Counted from the first letter of the stretch, positions 49,791-59,149 are shown. The stretch: DNA of 64,000 nucleotides from an uncultured Coriobacteriales bacterium (GCA_934636245.1 CAKUAI010000010.1:1-64000); one strand, 5' to 3'. Numbers and translations: made by a program. Notes: generated by a model not told the origin, from the sequence alone.

Positions 49791-50732
49791 ATGTCGTTTC
49801 TTGAGAACAAGAAAGTGGCAATACTCTACGGCGGTGTGAGTGACGAGCGCGAGGTGAGCCTTGCAAGCGGCCAGAACGCCTACGAGGCCCTGAGCGCCGC
49901 CGGCGTGGACGTCGAGCTCATTGACACGCGTGACGGACGCGAGGCACTGCGTCGCCTGGCGGATGGCGACTACGCGGCAGCATTCATCGCGCTGCACGGC
50001 AAGGGCGGCGAGGATGGAACCATCCAGGGAGCCCTTGAGATGCTCCAAATCCCTTATACGGGCTCGGGTGTGGCCGCCAGTGCCACGGCGATGGATAAAT
50101 CGCGTTCTAAGGCCATGTATGCCCTCGCAGGACTTGCCGTGGCAAGGTCGGTGACGCTTGCAAGTCCCACGGCCATGTCGGTGGAGGAGATCGCGCAGGC
50201 TGTCGGCGACAAGTGCGTCGTGAAGCCGTGCGGCGACGGGTCGAGCGTGGGCATGAGCATCGTGCACACTCCCGCCGAGCTTCCCCATGCCCTGGAGGTC
50301 GCCTTCGCGTGCGGTCAGAAGGTTATGGTTGAGGAGTATGTCGCGGGAACGGAGGTCACGGTTGCCGTTTTGGGAAATGGCGACCCCGAGCCGCTGCCCG
50401 TCATCGAGATTGTGCCTCATGCCGAGTTCTACGACTATGAGGTGAAGTACAGCGCCAACGGCGCCGACCACATCATTCCTGCGCGTCTTGAGGCCGATGT
50501 ATACGAGCGCGTGCAGACGGCTGCCGTGCAGGCCCACAAGGCACTGGGCTGCCGCGGCGTGAGCCGTTCTGACTTCATCATTCGAGAAGACGGCACGCCG
50601 GTCATCCTGGAGACGAACACCATTCCCGGAATGACCGCGACCTCGCTTCTGCCCGACACGGCACGCAAGGTCGGTATGGACTTCGGTCAGGTGTGCCTGA
50701 AGCTCCTCGAACTTGCGCTCGAGGGTCGCTAA
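49791..50732 (+). CDS. ddl: D-alanine-D-alanine ligase
   Basis: 313 residues, ATP-grasp. VAILYGGVSDEREVSLASG at the N-terminus, ALHGKGGEDGTIQG, PCGDGSSVGMS, VEEYVAGTEVTVAVLG and the terminal LETNTIPGMTATSLLP are typical of bacterial Ddl. The enzyme makes the D-Ala-D-Ala dipeptide for peptidoglycan. GGAAG lies upstream of the ATG. A degenerate parS and a terminator follow. Confidence 0.95.
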   Translation: MSFLENKKVAILYGGVSDEREVSLASGQNAYEALSAAGVDVELIDTRDGREALRRLADGDYAAAFIALHGKGGEDGTIQGALEMLQIPYTGSGVAASATAMDKSRSKAMYALAGLAVARSVTLASPTAMSVEEIAQAVGDKCVVKPCGDGSSVGMSIVHTPAELPHALEVAFACGQKVMVEEYVAGTEVTVAVLGNGDPEPLPVIEIVPHAEFYDYEVKYSANGADHIIPARLEADVYERVQTAAVQAHKALGCRGVSRSDFIIREDGTPVILETNTIPGMTATSLLPDTARKVGMDFGQVCLKLLELALEGR

Positions 50733-50736
50733 CAAA

Positions 50737-50752
50737 CGTTTCATGTGAAACA
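50737..50752. promoter_or_regulatory. degenerate parS-like site
   Basis: CGTTTCATGTGAAACA, two mismatches to parS, right after ddl. Binding is uncertain. Confidence 0.4.
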
Positions 50753-50762
50753 CCGTGCATGA

Positions 50763-50804
50763 AAAACGCCCGCAGCCTGGGATTCCAAGCTGCGGGCGTT
50801 GTTG
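50763..50804. terminator. terminator after ddl
   Basis: AACGCCCGCAGC and GCTGCGGGCGTT stem with TGTTTG after it; it also lies downstream of the convergent flavodoxin-like gene. Confidence 0.8.
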
Positions 50805-50848
50805 TTTGCGACCTGAATCGCACGGCGACGATGTCACCGGATTGAACC

Positions 50849-51400
50849 CTAGCGGGCGACGCTGCGAGCGGCTGCGATGATGGTGGCGCAGGCGTCGGTG
50901 TTGAAACGGTTCTGCTCGGGGCGCTCGCCGTCGGCAATGGCAAGGGCGAGCTTGTCGCCGCGGGTGAGCTTCTTGCCCTCGGCCTGCTTGGCACGATAGG
51001 TCTCCACGAGCTTGCCCATCTTGCCGCCAGGCTGGCAGTCCTTGTACGAAAGGCCGCCGGGAAGCGCCTGGTACAAGAACGACTCAACGGGCAGGTCTCC
51101 ACAGTTCCTCATCTTGATCTGCTTCTCGAGGTCGGCGTTGAGCGAGGCGATGCCCACCGAGAAGACGATGAGGTTCTGCTCGCCAAAGTACGAGCATCCG
51201 TCGATGATGCCCGAGATGCCCTCGATGCGGTTGTGGTGCAGGGGGCCGCCGAAGATGATGGTGGGGTAGGTGGAGACGTTGAACAGGTTCGCCTTCTGGA
51301 TGGGCTTGATGGCATAGTCGAGCGTCTCAGCGAGATACTCGGCATAGCGCTTGGTGTAGCCGGTGAACGAGTTGTACAAGACGATGCCGTCTTTTGCCAT
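50849..51400 (-). CDS. flavodoxin-domain protein
   Basis: 183 residues. The N-terminal strand and FMN phosphate loop read GIVLYNSFTGYTKRYAEYLA, then TIIFGGPLHHNRIEG, as in flavodoxin_5/HemG-like proteins. No membrane segment. It could carry electrons or act as an NAD(P)H-dependent flavoenzyme; the partner is unknown. The Tyr and aromatic flavin stackers cannot be assigned. Single-gene unit, ATG preceded by AAGGAG. Confidence 0.75.
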   Translation of the reverse strand: MAKDGIVLYNSFTGYTKRYAEYLAETLDYAIKPIQKANLFNVSTYPTIIFGGPLHHNRIEGISGIIDGCSYFGEQNLIVFSVGIASLNADLEKQIKMRNCGDLPVESFLYQALPGGLSYKDCQPGGKMGKLVETYRAKQAEGKKLTRGDKLALAIADGERPEQNRFNTDACATIIAAARSVAR

Positions 51401-51456
51401 GCAAGGCTCCTTACTACGTGGTTCGCGTGCCAGTGTTGTACCTCAAAAGGTGCAGG

Positions 51457-52116
51457 TTATGCCCCAAAGGCGCATCGGCACACAAAGAAGAGAATGACGA
51501 TAATCAGGATGAGGCACGCCGCGCCAGCACCCCAAACTGCAGCGGGCTTGCCGGCAATGAGGCCCATGACGAGCTTGTCGGTGCCGGAACGCTTGTGCTT
51601 GAAGATGACGCATCCGGAGTTGCGCTTCGTGTCGATGGGATAGGGATGCTCGTCGGGGCTCTCCCAGTCTCCCGTGGCGAGGACCTGGTCCCAGCCGGCG
51701 CCGGTGAGGGCGATGTCGGGGCGCTTGCCCTCGGCGAGGCGCTCGGAAGTCTTCCGCGTGTAAGCGTCAAGGTTGGCGCGCTCGGTAGTCTGCGAGGCCT
51801 TGACGTTGTAGAACTGATAGACGAGCTCGGCGTGGTACAGTTTGTCGGTGTTGTCATACCAGACGAGCGACAGCCAGCAAGCGCCGTCATTGCCGTTTTC
51901 CAACGCCTCGCGGATGGCGAGCTTGTTCTTGGGGTTCGCCGTGCCGATGACGTCGCCACCGACGGTGCTTACCGTGAAGAGGCCTGAATCGGCTTGCCAG
52001 GTAAGCTTGAGAGGCATGCCTATGATGCAGCCGTTAGAGGCGAGCAGGCGGCTCGATTGCTCGGTGATGTCATCGATAACGAGGTAATCGGCAAAATAAA
52101 CGTCAACTTTTCCCAT
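51457..52116 (-). CDS. hypothetical tail-anchored protein
   Basis: 219 residues, no family recognised. About 190 soluble residues with alternating strands (DVYFADYLVIDD, GACWLSLVWYDN) are followed by a single C-terminal helix (AACLILIIVILFFVCRC) that would anchor it to the membrane with the N-terminus in the cytoplasm. GGGGG lies 4 bases before the ATG at 52116. It is divergent from the exonuclease-helicase gene, the starts being about 80 bases apart, and may be co-regulated. Confidence 0.6.
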   Translation of the reverse strand: MGKVDVYFADYLVIDDITEQSSRLLASNGCIIGMPLKLTWQADSGLFTVSTVGGDVIGTANPKNKLAIREALENGNDGACWLSLVWYDNTDKLYHAELVYQFYNVKASQTTERANLDAYTRKTSERLAEGKRPDIALTGAGWDQVLATGDWESPDEHPYPIDTKRNSGCVIFKHKRSGTDKLVMGLIAGKPAAVWGAGAACLILIIVILFFVCRCAFGA

Positions 52117-52198
52117 GTATCCCCCTTTGATAGAGTGTGAAAAGGATACCATCACGCCTTATGCATGTGGACGGACATCGTTGAGGAGCGAGAACACT

Positions 52199-55100
52199 TT
52201 GAGCGAGACTATATCAGCGGAGCTTTCCTCCATTATCATGCCGGGCTGCGACGAGGACGTCGCGGCGCGTTATGCCACTTTGGCACAAAGAGCTAGCATA
52301 GCGCAGTTCGGTCTGCTTGACGAGGACGTTGTTGTGCTCGATACCGAGACAACGGGACTGGACTTTAAGGATTGCGAGCTTATCGAGGTCGCGGCCGCAC
52401 GTTTGCGCGGCAACGAGATCGTTGAGACGTTCGACATGTTCGTGCATCCCGCAAAGCCCATCCCGCCCGAGGTCGTGCAGATCACGGGCATCACCAACGA
52501 GCAGGTAGCCGATGCCCCCTGTGCGATGGAGGTGTGCGGCAAGCTGGCGGAGTTTGCCAAGGGTGCTCCCATCGTGGCACACAACTCTGCTTTTGACCAG
52601 CATTTTATGGAGAAAGGCTTTGGCGGGCAAAGCGTGGGCGGGCCTTGGATCGACTCGCTGGAGCTTTCGCGCATCGTGCTCCCCTGCCTGAAGTCGCACA
52701 AGCTTCACGACCTGTCGCGCGCCTTTGGCCTGCATGCCTCCACCCACCGTGCCATTGACGACGTCATAGCTACCTGCGGCCTGTGGCGCATCCTTCTTGT
52801 TGCTGCCAGCGACATGCCGGCCGGACTTGTGAACCGCCTCGCGAAGATGTACCCGGATGTCGAATGGGGCTACCGTCCCATCTTTGCCCAGATGGCCGCC
52901 ATGGCGCCCGACGAGCCTTTCTCGCTTGTGGACGCGCGCGTCCAGCGCTGCTCGCACATGCAGGTGAGCCTGCGTGAAGACGCAGACGACGTCGACGAGA
53001 TGCACGGGCTCGTGTACCCCAGCGACGATGAGGTGCGCGCCACCTTCGCCACCGACGGCGTGGTGGGGAAGATGTATGCCGGCTATGAGCCCCGCTCCGA
53101 GCAGGTGCAGATGTCTCTTGAAGTGGCCCGTGCCTTCCGCGAGAACCGTCCGGCCGCGCTCGAGGCGGGCACCGGCGTGGGCAAGTCCATCGCCTATCTG
53201 CTTCCCTCGGCCCTCATGGCCCAAGCAAACGGCATCACAGTAGGCGTTGCCACGAAGTCGAACACCCTTGCCGACCAGCTTATCAACAGGGAGCTTCCCT
53301 TGTTGAACGAGGCTCTGGGCGGCACGCTCACCTACACGGCTCTCAAGGGATATGACAACTACCCGTGCCTGCGCAAGATCGCGCAGCTCATGCGCCGCGG
53401 CACGGCAAGCACGCCGGCGGCCGGCGCCCTCGACGAGGCACAACAGCTTCAGGAGCAGGAGGGTTCCACGCGCAAGATGCCCGAGCCCAGCGCCGAGCTG
53501 CTCGACGCCATCGCGGCGGCCCTGGGGTTTGCCACGCAGTCTGCCGTGGGCGACGTGACCTCGTTGGGTGTGCGCTGGGGCAAGATTCAGCGCGGCGACC
53601 TCACGAGCACCTCGTCGGAGTGCCAGAAGCGCCGTTGTCCCTTCTTTCCCAACAAGTGCTTCCTGCACCTGGCACGCAAGCGCGCTCAGGCAAGCGACAT
53701 CGTCGTGACAAACCACTCGCTGCTGTTTAGGCAGGTGGGAAGCGATATCGAGGTGCTGCCTCCTGCGAGGTTCTGGGTGGTCGACGAGGCACATTCGGCT
53801 GAGAGCGAGGCGCGCAGGCAGTGGGCTCAGCGCGTGAACTCGCGCGAGGTCCAGGCATCGTTTGACCTTATGGGAGGCTCGTCGAGCGGCGCTCTGGGCA
53901 CGCTTGCCCGCGCTGTTCGCACACGTGCCGCCTCGACGCTGTTCATGGGGCTTGTGAGCAAGACGGCCAGCGAGATGGCTCGCGCAAGCATCGCGGCAGG
54001 CCTCTTCTTCGATGACCTCAAGACGTTCTGCAAGAAGGTCTCCCCCAAGAAGGCCTATGACACGCAAAACGTCTGGGTCGACGCCGAGATGCGCGCCAAC
54101 GAGCACTGGCTGGCCGTTGCCGAGTCAGGCCAGGCGTTTTCCGACGCCCTGGGTCACGCCCTCGAGTTTGCCGGCGGCATACAGCAGGCGATGTCTGACG
54201 AGAGCAACCCCGACGCCGACTTGCAGGACCGCTTGAACGAGCTCATGGAGGCTGCGGCCGACCTTGACCGCGTCCACAAGGCGCTGAAGCTCATACTTGA
54301 CGGGTCTGACGAGCGGTACGTGTATTCCGCCTCGTTCACCCAGCGCTCGGGCTTTGAGGCCTATGAGCTCGTGGCGGAGTCCATGGACGTGGGCGCCCAG
54401 CTTGCCTCGGCATGGTATCCCACCATCAAGAGCGCGGTGTACTCGAGCGCCACGGTGGCGGTGGGCGACAAGTTCGACCACTTTGCCCACGAGGTGGGTC
54501 TTGACCGCGTGCGCGGGGGATATGCGAGCCTCAAGCTCGCGTCGAGCTACGACTTCGAGCACAACATGGGCATCGTGGTTGCACGCGACTTGCCCGACCC
54601 CACCAAGCAGAAGGAAGCATTCCTCGCCGAGCTCCCCCAGCTGCTCGTGGACATCCACCTTGCCATGGGCGGCAGCGTGCTCACGCTCTTCACGAGTCGC
54701 GCCGAGATGGACAGGATGTACGAGATTGTGGCTCCCCAGCTGGCCCAGCATGGCCTTGAGCTGGCCTGTCAGTCGCGCAAGAGCAATGTTCGCCGCATCT
54801 CGGAGCATTTCATCGCCGAGAAGTCGTCGTCGCTCTTTGCGCTCAAGTCGTTCTGGGAGGGGTTCGACGCCCAAGGCGACACACTGCGCTGCGTCGTGAT
54901 CCCGCGCCTGCCGTTCACGCCTCCCACCGAGCCCATCTCGCTTGAACGCAAGCTGCGCGAGGGCAAAGACGCATGGCGCAACCATGACCTGCCCGAGAGC
55001 GTGCTCACGTTCAAGCAAGCCGCCGGCAGGCTCATCCGGTCGGCTTCCGACAAGGGTGTGCTTGTGCTCGCCGACCCGCGCCTTACGGGAATGTGGTATG

Positions 55101-55201
55101 GCAGGGTGTTCATGGCGTCGCTGCCCAAAAAGGACGTTGAGACGCTCGCGGCTGGAGAAGTGGGCGATTACCTGCGCTCATGGCGTGCCGTGCACGAGTA
55201 G
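52199..55201 (+). CDS. exonuclease-DinG-like helicase fusion
   Basis: About 1000 residues. The N-terminal DEDDh exonuclease (about 40-205) has VVLDTETTGLD (D48, E50), AHNSAFDQHF and HRAIDDV. The helicase part has Walker A EAGTGVGKSIAY, four Cys suited to an XPD-type iron-sulfur cluster (YPCLR, CQKRRC, NKC), DEAH box VVDEAHSAES and motif VI QAAGRLIRS. This architecture matches Gram-positive DinG with a proofreading-like exonuclease. It should unwind and degrade DNA or RNA-DNA hybrids in repair. Start TTG at 52199 (AGGAG 10 bases before) is preferred; an ATG at 52115 overlaps the divergent gene. Confidence 0.88.
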   Translation: MSETISAELSSIIMPGCDEDVAARYATLAQRASIAQFGLLDEDVVVLDTETTGLDFKDCELIEVAAARLRGNEIVETFDMFVHPAKPIPPEVVQITGITNEQVADAPCAMEVCGKLAEFAKGAPIVAHNSAFDQHFMEKGFGGQSVGGPWIDSLELSRIVLPCLKSHKLHDLSRAFGLHASTHRAIDDVIATCGLWRILLVAASDMPAGLVNRLAKMYPDVEWGYRPIFAQMAAMAPDEPFSLVDARVQRCSHMQVSLREDADDVDEMHGLVYPSDDEVRATFATDGVVGKMYAGYEPRSEQVQMSLEVARAFRENRPAALEAGTGVGKSIAYLLPSALMAQANGITVGVATKSNTLADQLINRELPLLNEALGGTLTYTALKGYDNYPCLRKIAQLMRRGTASTPAAGALDEAQQLQEQEGSTRKMPEPSAELLDAIAAALGFATQSAVGDVTSLGVRWGKIQRGDLTSTSSECQKRRCPFFPNKCFLHLARKRAQASDIVVTNHSLLFRQVGSDIEVLPPARFWVVDEAHSAESEARRQWAQRVNSREVQASFDLMGGSSSGALGTLARAVRTRAASTLFMGLVSKTASEMARASIAAGLFFDDLKTFCKKVSPKKAYDTQNVWVDAEMRANEHWLAVAESGQAFSDALGHALEFAGGIQQAMSDESNPDADLQDRLNELMEAAADLDRVHKALKLILDGSDERYVYSASFTQRSGFEAYELVAESMDVGAQLASAWYPTIKSAVYSSATVAVGDKFDHFAHEVGLDRVRGGYASLKLASSYDFEHNMGIVVARDLPDPTKQKEAFLAELPQLLVDIHLAMGGSVLTLFTSRAEMDRMYEIVAPQLAQHGLELACQSRKSNVRRISEHFIAEKSSSLFALKSFWEGFDAQGDTLRCVVIPRLPFTPPTEPISLERKLREGKDAWRNHDLPESVLTFKQAAGRLIRSASDKGVLVLADPRLTGMWYGRVFMASLPKKDVETLAAGEVGDYLRSWRAVHE

Positions 55202-55260
55202 GCGGCGGTGTTGTCAAGCTTGTTTTGAGCAAGGGCCGCTCGCTGGTGGAAAACTGCCCC

Positions 55261-55289
55261 TTGCACTTTCTGAAGGGCCGCATTATAGT
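55261..55289 (+). promoter_or_regulatory. promoter of a candidate small RNA
   Basis: TTGCAC (55261-55266), 17 bases, TATAGT (55284-55289). No gene start follows before the terminator at 55342. Confidence 0.5.
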
Positions 55290-55295
55290 TAATTG

Positions 55296-55385
55296 TGCGT
55301 TTTTCATCAGGGGGATGTCGACGCTTTGTGTGTTTTGGGGGAACAGGGCGAGTCGCTCAACGAGCGGCCCGCCCTGTTTTTTTTT
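55296..55385 (+). ncRNA. candidate intergenic small RNA
   Basis: From the predicted start about 7 bases past TATAGT to the end of the T-run is about 90 bases. The RNA would have a G-rich middle (AGGGGGATG, TTTTGGGGGAACAGGG) and a terminator hairpin. A short ORF from the ATG at 55316 runs through the terminator and has its purines too close, so coding is unlikely. No known RNA family recognised. Confidence 0.4.
55342..55385 (+). terminator. terminator of the helicase gene or small RNA
   Basis: AACAGGGC and GCCCTGTT, inner CGCTC/GAGCG, then nine T. Confidence 0.9.
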
Positions 55386-56382
55386 ATCCAAGCTTCTTGA
55401 GAAGGGCCTCAGCCAGCTCGCGCACTTCCTCGCGCAGCTCGGCGGGAGAGATGACTTCCACGGCCCCTAAGCTCGAGACCACTGCCTGGGCCAACCATAC
55501 AGATCCCGCCAACCAAGGAATCTGCGCTATGTATCCTCCGCAGGCGAGTTCCTGCTCGGTAATGTGTGTCACTTCGCCGGTGCTGGGCAGCGTGCACGCC
55601 TCCAAGCCGGGCCAGGCCTTCGTGTCGATTGCCTTGGGGTCGTGAATCGCAAGCACGGCAAGCTGCGCCTGGCTCGTGTCGAGACCCTCGCGGACCTCTT
55701 CCCCATGCGTCTCGAAGGTTTCTCCTGTTGCGGTGGGTGTTGCCTGCAGGCGATCGAGGCGAAACGTCCTCATGCCGTTGCGCGTGCGGCACCAGGCGCT
55801 GAACGACCACGCGCTCACTGAGGTGTCGTACCACACCGAGCGCGGCTCGACCTGTCGGCAGGAGCGCTCCCCTTTCGCGTCGCGATAGTCGATGGTGAGG
55901 ACCAAACGGTCGGCGACGGCGTCGGCGATTGTCTCGAGGGCGCCCGAGGGCCCGCACTCGCCTCCGGCCACGGTATGGAATCGGTCGAGGTCAAAGTGGG
56001 GGAGCGCCCCGCGCACGAGGCGCGCGAGGTGGCCGTCGCTGTCCATGCCGCTCGATCGCAGGGCCACAAGCAGGGAGAAGGCTTCGGATCGGCTCAGGCG
56101 CATGAGGCCGTCGAAGGCAAAGGCCAGACGTTGCGGCACGACGTTTTCGTCATCGTCAACCTCGATCCAAGCGGCAGGCAACGCGTCGCCGCAGCCGTAG
56201 TTGATCTTGTCGATGATGCGCCTACAGTCTTTCTCGTCAAGCCCGGAAAGTTCGCAGAAACGGTTCAGGCTGACAGGTTCTCCCTGCTCAAGGGGATTAT
56301 GGGGAGCCAAAGCGTTCACCGTTTGGAGAACGCGGATCATCTTTTCGAGTGTTGTGCTTTTAGATTCGCGTCCCCTAGCCAT
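55384..56382 (-). CDS. WYL-domain transcriptional regulator (PafC-like)
   Basis: 332 residues. An N-terminal helix-turn-helix (about 10-70; LNRFCELSGLDEKDCRR) precedes a WYL domain (about 150-240; LTIDYRDAKGERSCRQVEP, SAWCRTRNGMRTFRLDRL) and a WCX-type C-terminus. Such proteins sense ligands or DNA damage products. The 5' end overlaps the second WYL gene by 8 bases, as in pafB-pafC pairs. It converges on the exonuclease-helicase gene. Confidence 0.85.
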   Translation of the reverse strand: MARGRESKSTTLEKMIRVLQTVNALAPHNPLEQGEPVSLNRFCELSGLDEKDCRRIIDKINYGCGDALPAAWIEVDDDENVVPQRLAFAFDGLMRLSRSEAFSLLVALRSSGMDSDGHLARLVRGALPHFDLDRFHTVAGGECGPSGALETIADAVADRLVLTIDYRDAKGERSCRQVEPRSVWYDTSVSAWSFSAWCRTRNGMRTFRLDRLQATPTATGETFETHGEEVREGLDTSQAQLAVLAIHDPKAIDTKAWPGLEACTLPSTGEVTHITEQELACGGYIAQIPWLAGSVWLAQAVVSSLGAVEVISPAELREEVRELAEALLKKLG

Positions 56383-57355
56383 GCTGGGTCACCACCTTTT
56401 CAAGACCGGCTTTGACCTTGTCCGTGAGTTTATGGGGTTCGCAAGGCTGCATGCCGGCGCGCAAGAGGGCATGCGCGGCCCAGCGTGCCGCGTCGTCGAT
56501 GTCGCGACCCTCGATCGTCCAGGTCTCGCCGTCTACCCACGTGCCGTGATTTCTCGTCAGCGCCCGGGCGGAGGCCTTGTCGGGCGCGTGCAACGTCATC
56601 AGAAAGTCCTGCGTGCCGTACTCAAACGCGAAGCCGTGGTAGTCCTCAACGCTGAAGTCGTTGGGTACCTCGAAAGTTCGCTTGCCAAGTTTGACGCTTG
56701 CCGCCTCGATGCGGTCGTCGCGAAAGACGCGCATGCCGTTCTTTGTGCGGTCCCATGCCACGAAGAATGTGTGCTCGTCATGGCGAAACACGCCGTAGAT
56801 GTCGACGTCGCGCTCACGGGTCTTGCCTTGTGCGTCGCGATAGAGGAAACCCACGCCCTTGCGCTCGGCATAGGCGCTCAGCAGGTCCTCCCAACCCGAT
56901 GCCTGCGCGTCGCCCTTGGTCCCCAGCAGGGTGTGCGCCTTCCCGCTGCCCAAGGCAAGCTTGTCATGGGCGCGGCGGAGCCTGTCGAGGTAGGCTTCGG
57001 CGCCGGGATGGGAGAAGGACTGCTGCGAGGAGATGTAGGCTTCGAGCAGCATGGAGATTTCCATCACGGGTTGGACGAGGTCGGAATTGCCCTGCATGTA
57101 GGTGGCCTCTTTGTCCACTCGCCAGGCACTGCCTGTCGCAGTGGGAATTTCTTGCAGGTAGATGCCGTTGTCTTTAAGGTCCTCCCGCATGCGGCGAAAC
57201 GTGCGCTCGTAGGAGTCTGCCTGCAAACCGGGCTGTCCGAGGAAGCCGCGCTCAGCCATCTGATCGACGCTCATGGGTTCGCTGAGCGCCCAAAAGAGCA
57301 GCAGAAGCCTCTCATCAGCCTTGACTTGAGACGCGATGGTCTCGATCTGCTCCAT
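56375..57355 (-). CDS. WYL-domain transcriptional regulator (PafB-like)
   Basis: 326 residues. The helix-turn-helix (about 10-75) contains LLFWALSEPMSVDQMAERG, and the WYL domain contains KGVGFLYRDAQGKTRERDVD and WDRTKNGMRVFRDDRIEA. Paired WYL regulators of this kind form PafBC, which activates DNA-damage genes in mycobacteria; the relation here is inferred from order and domains. The ATG at 57355 has AAAGGA 6 bases upstream; longer forms are not supported. First gene of the pair. Confidence 0.85.
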   Translation of the reverse strand: MEQIETIASQVKADERLLLLFWALSEPMSVDQMAERGFLGQPGLQADSYERTFRRMREDLKDNGIYLQEIPTATGSAWRVDKEATYMQGNSDLVQPVMEISMLLEAYISSQQSFSHPGAEAYLDRLRRAHDKLALGSGKAHTLLGTKGDAQASGWEDLLSAYAERKGVGFLYRDAQGKTRERDVDIYGVFRHDEHTFFVAWDRTKNGMRVFRDDRIEAASVKLGKRTFEVPNDFSVEDYHGFAFEYGTQDFLMTLHAPDKASARALTRNHGTWVDGETWTIEGRDIDDAARWAAHALLRAGMQPCEPHKLTDKVKAGLEKVVTQHG

Positions 57356-57509
57356 GGGGTGTCCTTTCGACGACGTGCGGCGGCATGCGATATCAGCAAA
57401 GTATGCGACGAATTGGGGAAGTCGGGCCAAATGGGGGCGCTTCGTGAGATGATTATAGAATCTGTATGTGAGTCACCTTTTAGGCTCACGAGAAACGAAG
57501 GAGTTACAT

Positions 57510-59042
57510 ATGTGCGCAGCCCCTACAGGTAGCCACTTCTCAGCGCAGGGCCGTTCCGGAAATGCCTCCAAGCGTCCCGGCGAGTCTCAATATACCGCGC
57601 CGTCCTCGCCTGTGCAGTCAAGTGCCGAAGACACGTTTACCGGCATGGCAGCAGTGTCGGGTTTTGCTGGATACGAGCCCAACGGCAGCAATTCCATGCC
57701 GATGAAGCCCGTCTATCCTGCACCTACCAGTGCCGGTGAGACCGAGGAGTTCCTCGCCATCGCTTCGCAGGGCAATCTCCAGCAGCCCCAGCTCACCCCC
57801 ACCGACAACCCGGTGAGCGCCCCTGCCAACCCGCTTGTGGCTGCCAAGATGGCCAACAGCGCCCAGACGAGCAGCGATGCCGGTCTCTTCCCCATTCAGG
57901 AGGTCGATAAGAAGAACCCCGGCAAGAACTTCGACACGACGTTCAGCGAGCCCCGCTCCAAGAAGGGAGGCGTCGTCGTTGCCATTGTCATCATTTTGAT
58001 TGTGGCGCTTGTCGCGGGTGCCTATTTCTATATCACCAATCAGGAAGCTGCCAAGGCCAAGGAGAAGCTCGACTCGGCAATCGAGACGCTTGTCTCCACC
58101 GATTCCGTCATCTCGGGCGTCGACGCCGCCGTTGCCCAGACCATCTCCGATGGCATGGCCTCCGACTCCCTGTCGCTTGCCCTTGAGCAGACCACCACGA
58201 CGCAGAACAGCCTGTCGAGCGCCGAGACGCAGGCGAACGACGCTCTCGCTTCGAGGCTGACTTCCGAGCAGTCCGACGCCGCCAACGCCGTGCTTTCGAG
58301 CATCTCCGCGCGCCGCTCCATGCTTGAGGCCGCCCGCCAGATTCAGAACGCCTCGAGCACCACGACGAGCGCCGCGAGCACCCTCGACCAGGTGTACGCC
58401 CTCATGGACAGCGCCGTGAGCAAGTACTCCTATGCCAGCCAGCTGTGGGACGCCTACCTCAACGGCGACGAGGGCATCAACGCCCAGGAGATCGTCGACA
58501 ACGAGACGGGCGCCTACAACGACACGCAGCAGGCGCTGCAGATCGTGGCCCAGGCCAAGGAGGCGGGCACGGGCGTCGATTACACGGTGATGGAGGCATA
58601 CCTGTACTGCTACGCCGACCTGGCGAACGCCCGCCTGACCCACAACAGCCTCGTCATCGCGGGCGACGACGAGGGCGCCGAGGCGCAGATGGATTGGTTC
58701 AACGCCGCCGCCGCCAACCTTGAGGCAGCCAGCGCTACCATGCCTTGGAACACGACCGACTACCTCGCCGCCTATGGTCCCAAGGACACTTCGCTGGACG
58801 CCTTCGAGTCCAACTACGCCTATGCCCGCGACAAGCTCCTCACGGCTGACGCTGCGGTTGCGGCATACGCCGGAACCACGCCTGCGGTGACGGGCGCCCT
58901 GCCCGAGGCCCCGGCAACACCGAGCGAGCCCGCCGCCGACCAGGAGACCGCCGCCCAGCCCGAGGCGACCGAGCAGCCGCAGAGCGAGGAGGCCCCCGCT
59001 GAGGGAGACGCTCCCGTCGAGGGCGAGGAGCAGGCCGCCTAA
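57510..59042 (+). CDS. hypothetical single-pass envelope protein
   Basis: 510 residues. A disordered Ser/Pro/Asn-rich cytoplasmic N-terminus (1-150), Lys-rich stop, one transmembrane helix (about 153-175, VVVAIVIILIVALVAGAYFY), then a long all-helical extracytoplasmic region (180-450) with heptad-like LSLALEQTTTTQNSLSSAE, and a Pro/Glu/Ala tail. No family recognised. AAGGAG is 6 bases before the ATG at 57510. It is divergent from the WYL gene pair and lies about 110 bases before the M28-type gene. Confidence 0.65.
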   Translation: MCAAPTGSHFSAQGRSGNASKRPGESQYTAPSSPVQSSAEDTFTGMAAVSGFAGYEPNGSNSMPMKPVYPAPTSAGETEEFLAIASQGNLQQPQLTPTDNPVSAPANPLVAAKMANSAQTSSDAGLFPIQEVDKKNPGKNFDTTFSEPRSKKGGVVVAIVIILIVALVAGAYFYITNQEAAKAKEKLDSAIETLVSTDSVISGVDAAVAQTISDGMASDSLSLALEQTTTTQNSLSSAETQANDALASRLTSEQSDAANAVLSSISARRSMLEAARQIQNASSTTTSAASTLDQVYALMDSAVSKYSYASQLWDAYLNGDEGINAQEIVDNETGAYNDTQQALQIVAQAKEAGTGVDYTVMEAYLYCYADLANARLTHNSLVIAGDDEGAEAQMDWFNAAAANLEAASATMPWNTTDYLAAYGPKDTSLDAFESNYAYARDKLLTADAAVAAYAGTTPAVTGALPEAPATPSEPAADQETAAQPEATEQPQSEEAPAEGDAPVEGEEQAA

Positions 59043-59149
59043 GAGCCGGAGCCGTCTGCTCCCCTTGTCTTTTCGTCTCGCCTCTTGAGTTTAGGCGGGA
59101 CATGCCAGTGAAACGTCACCACGAACGACATGCTTGGAGGAACCCCCGT

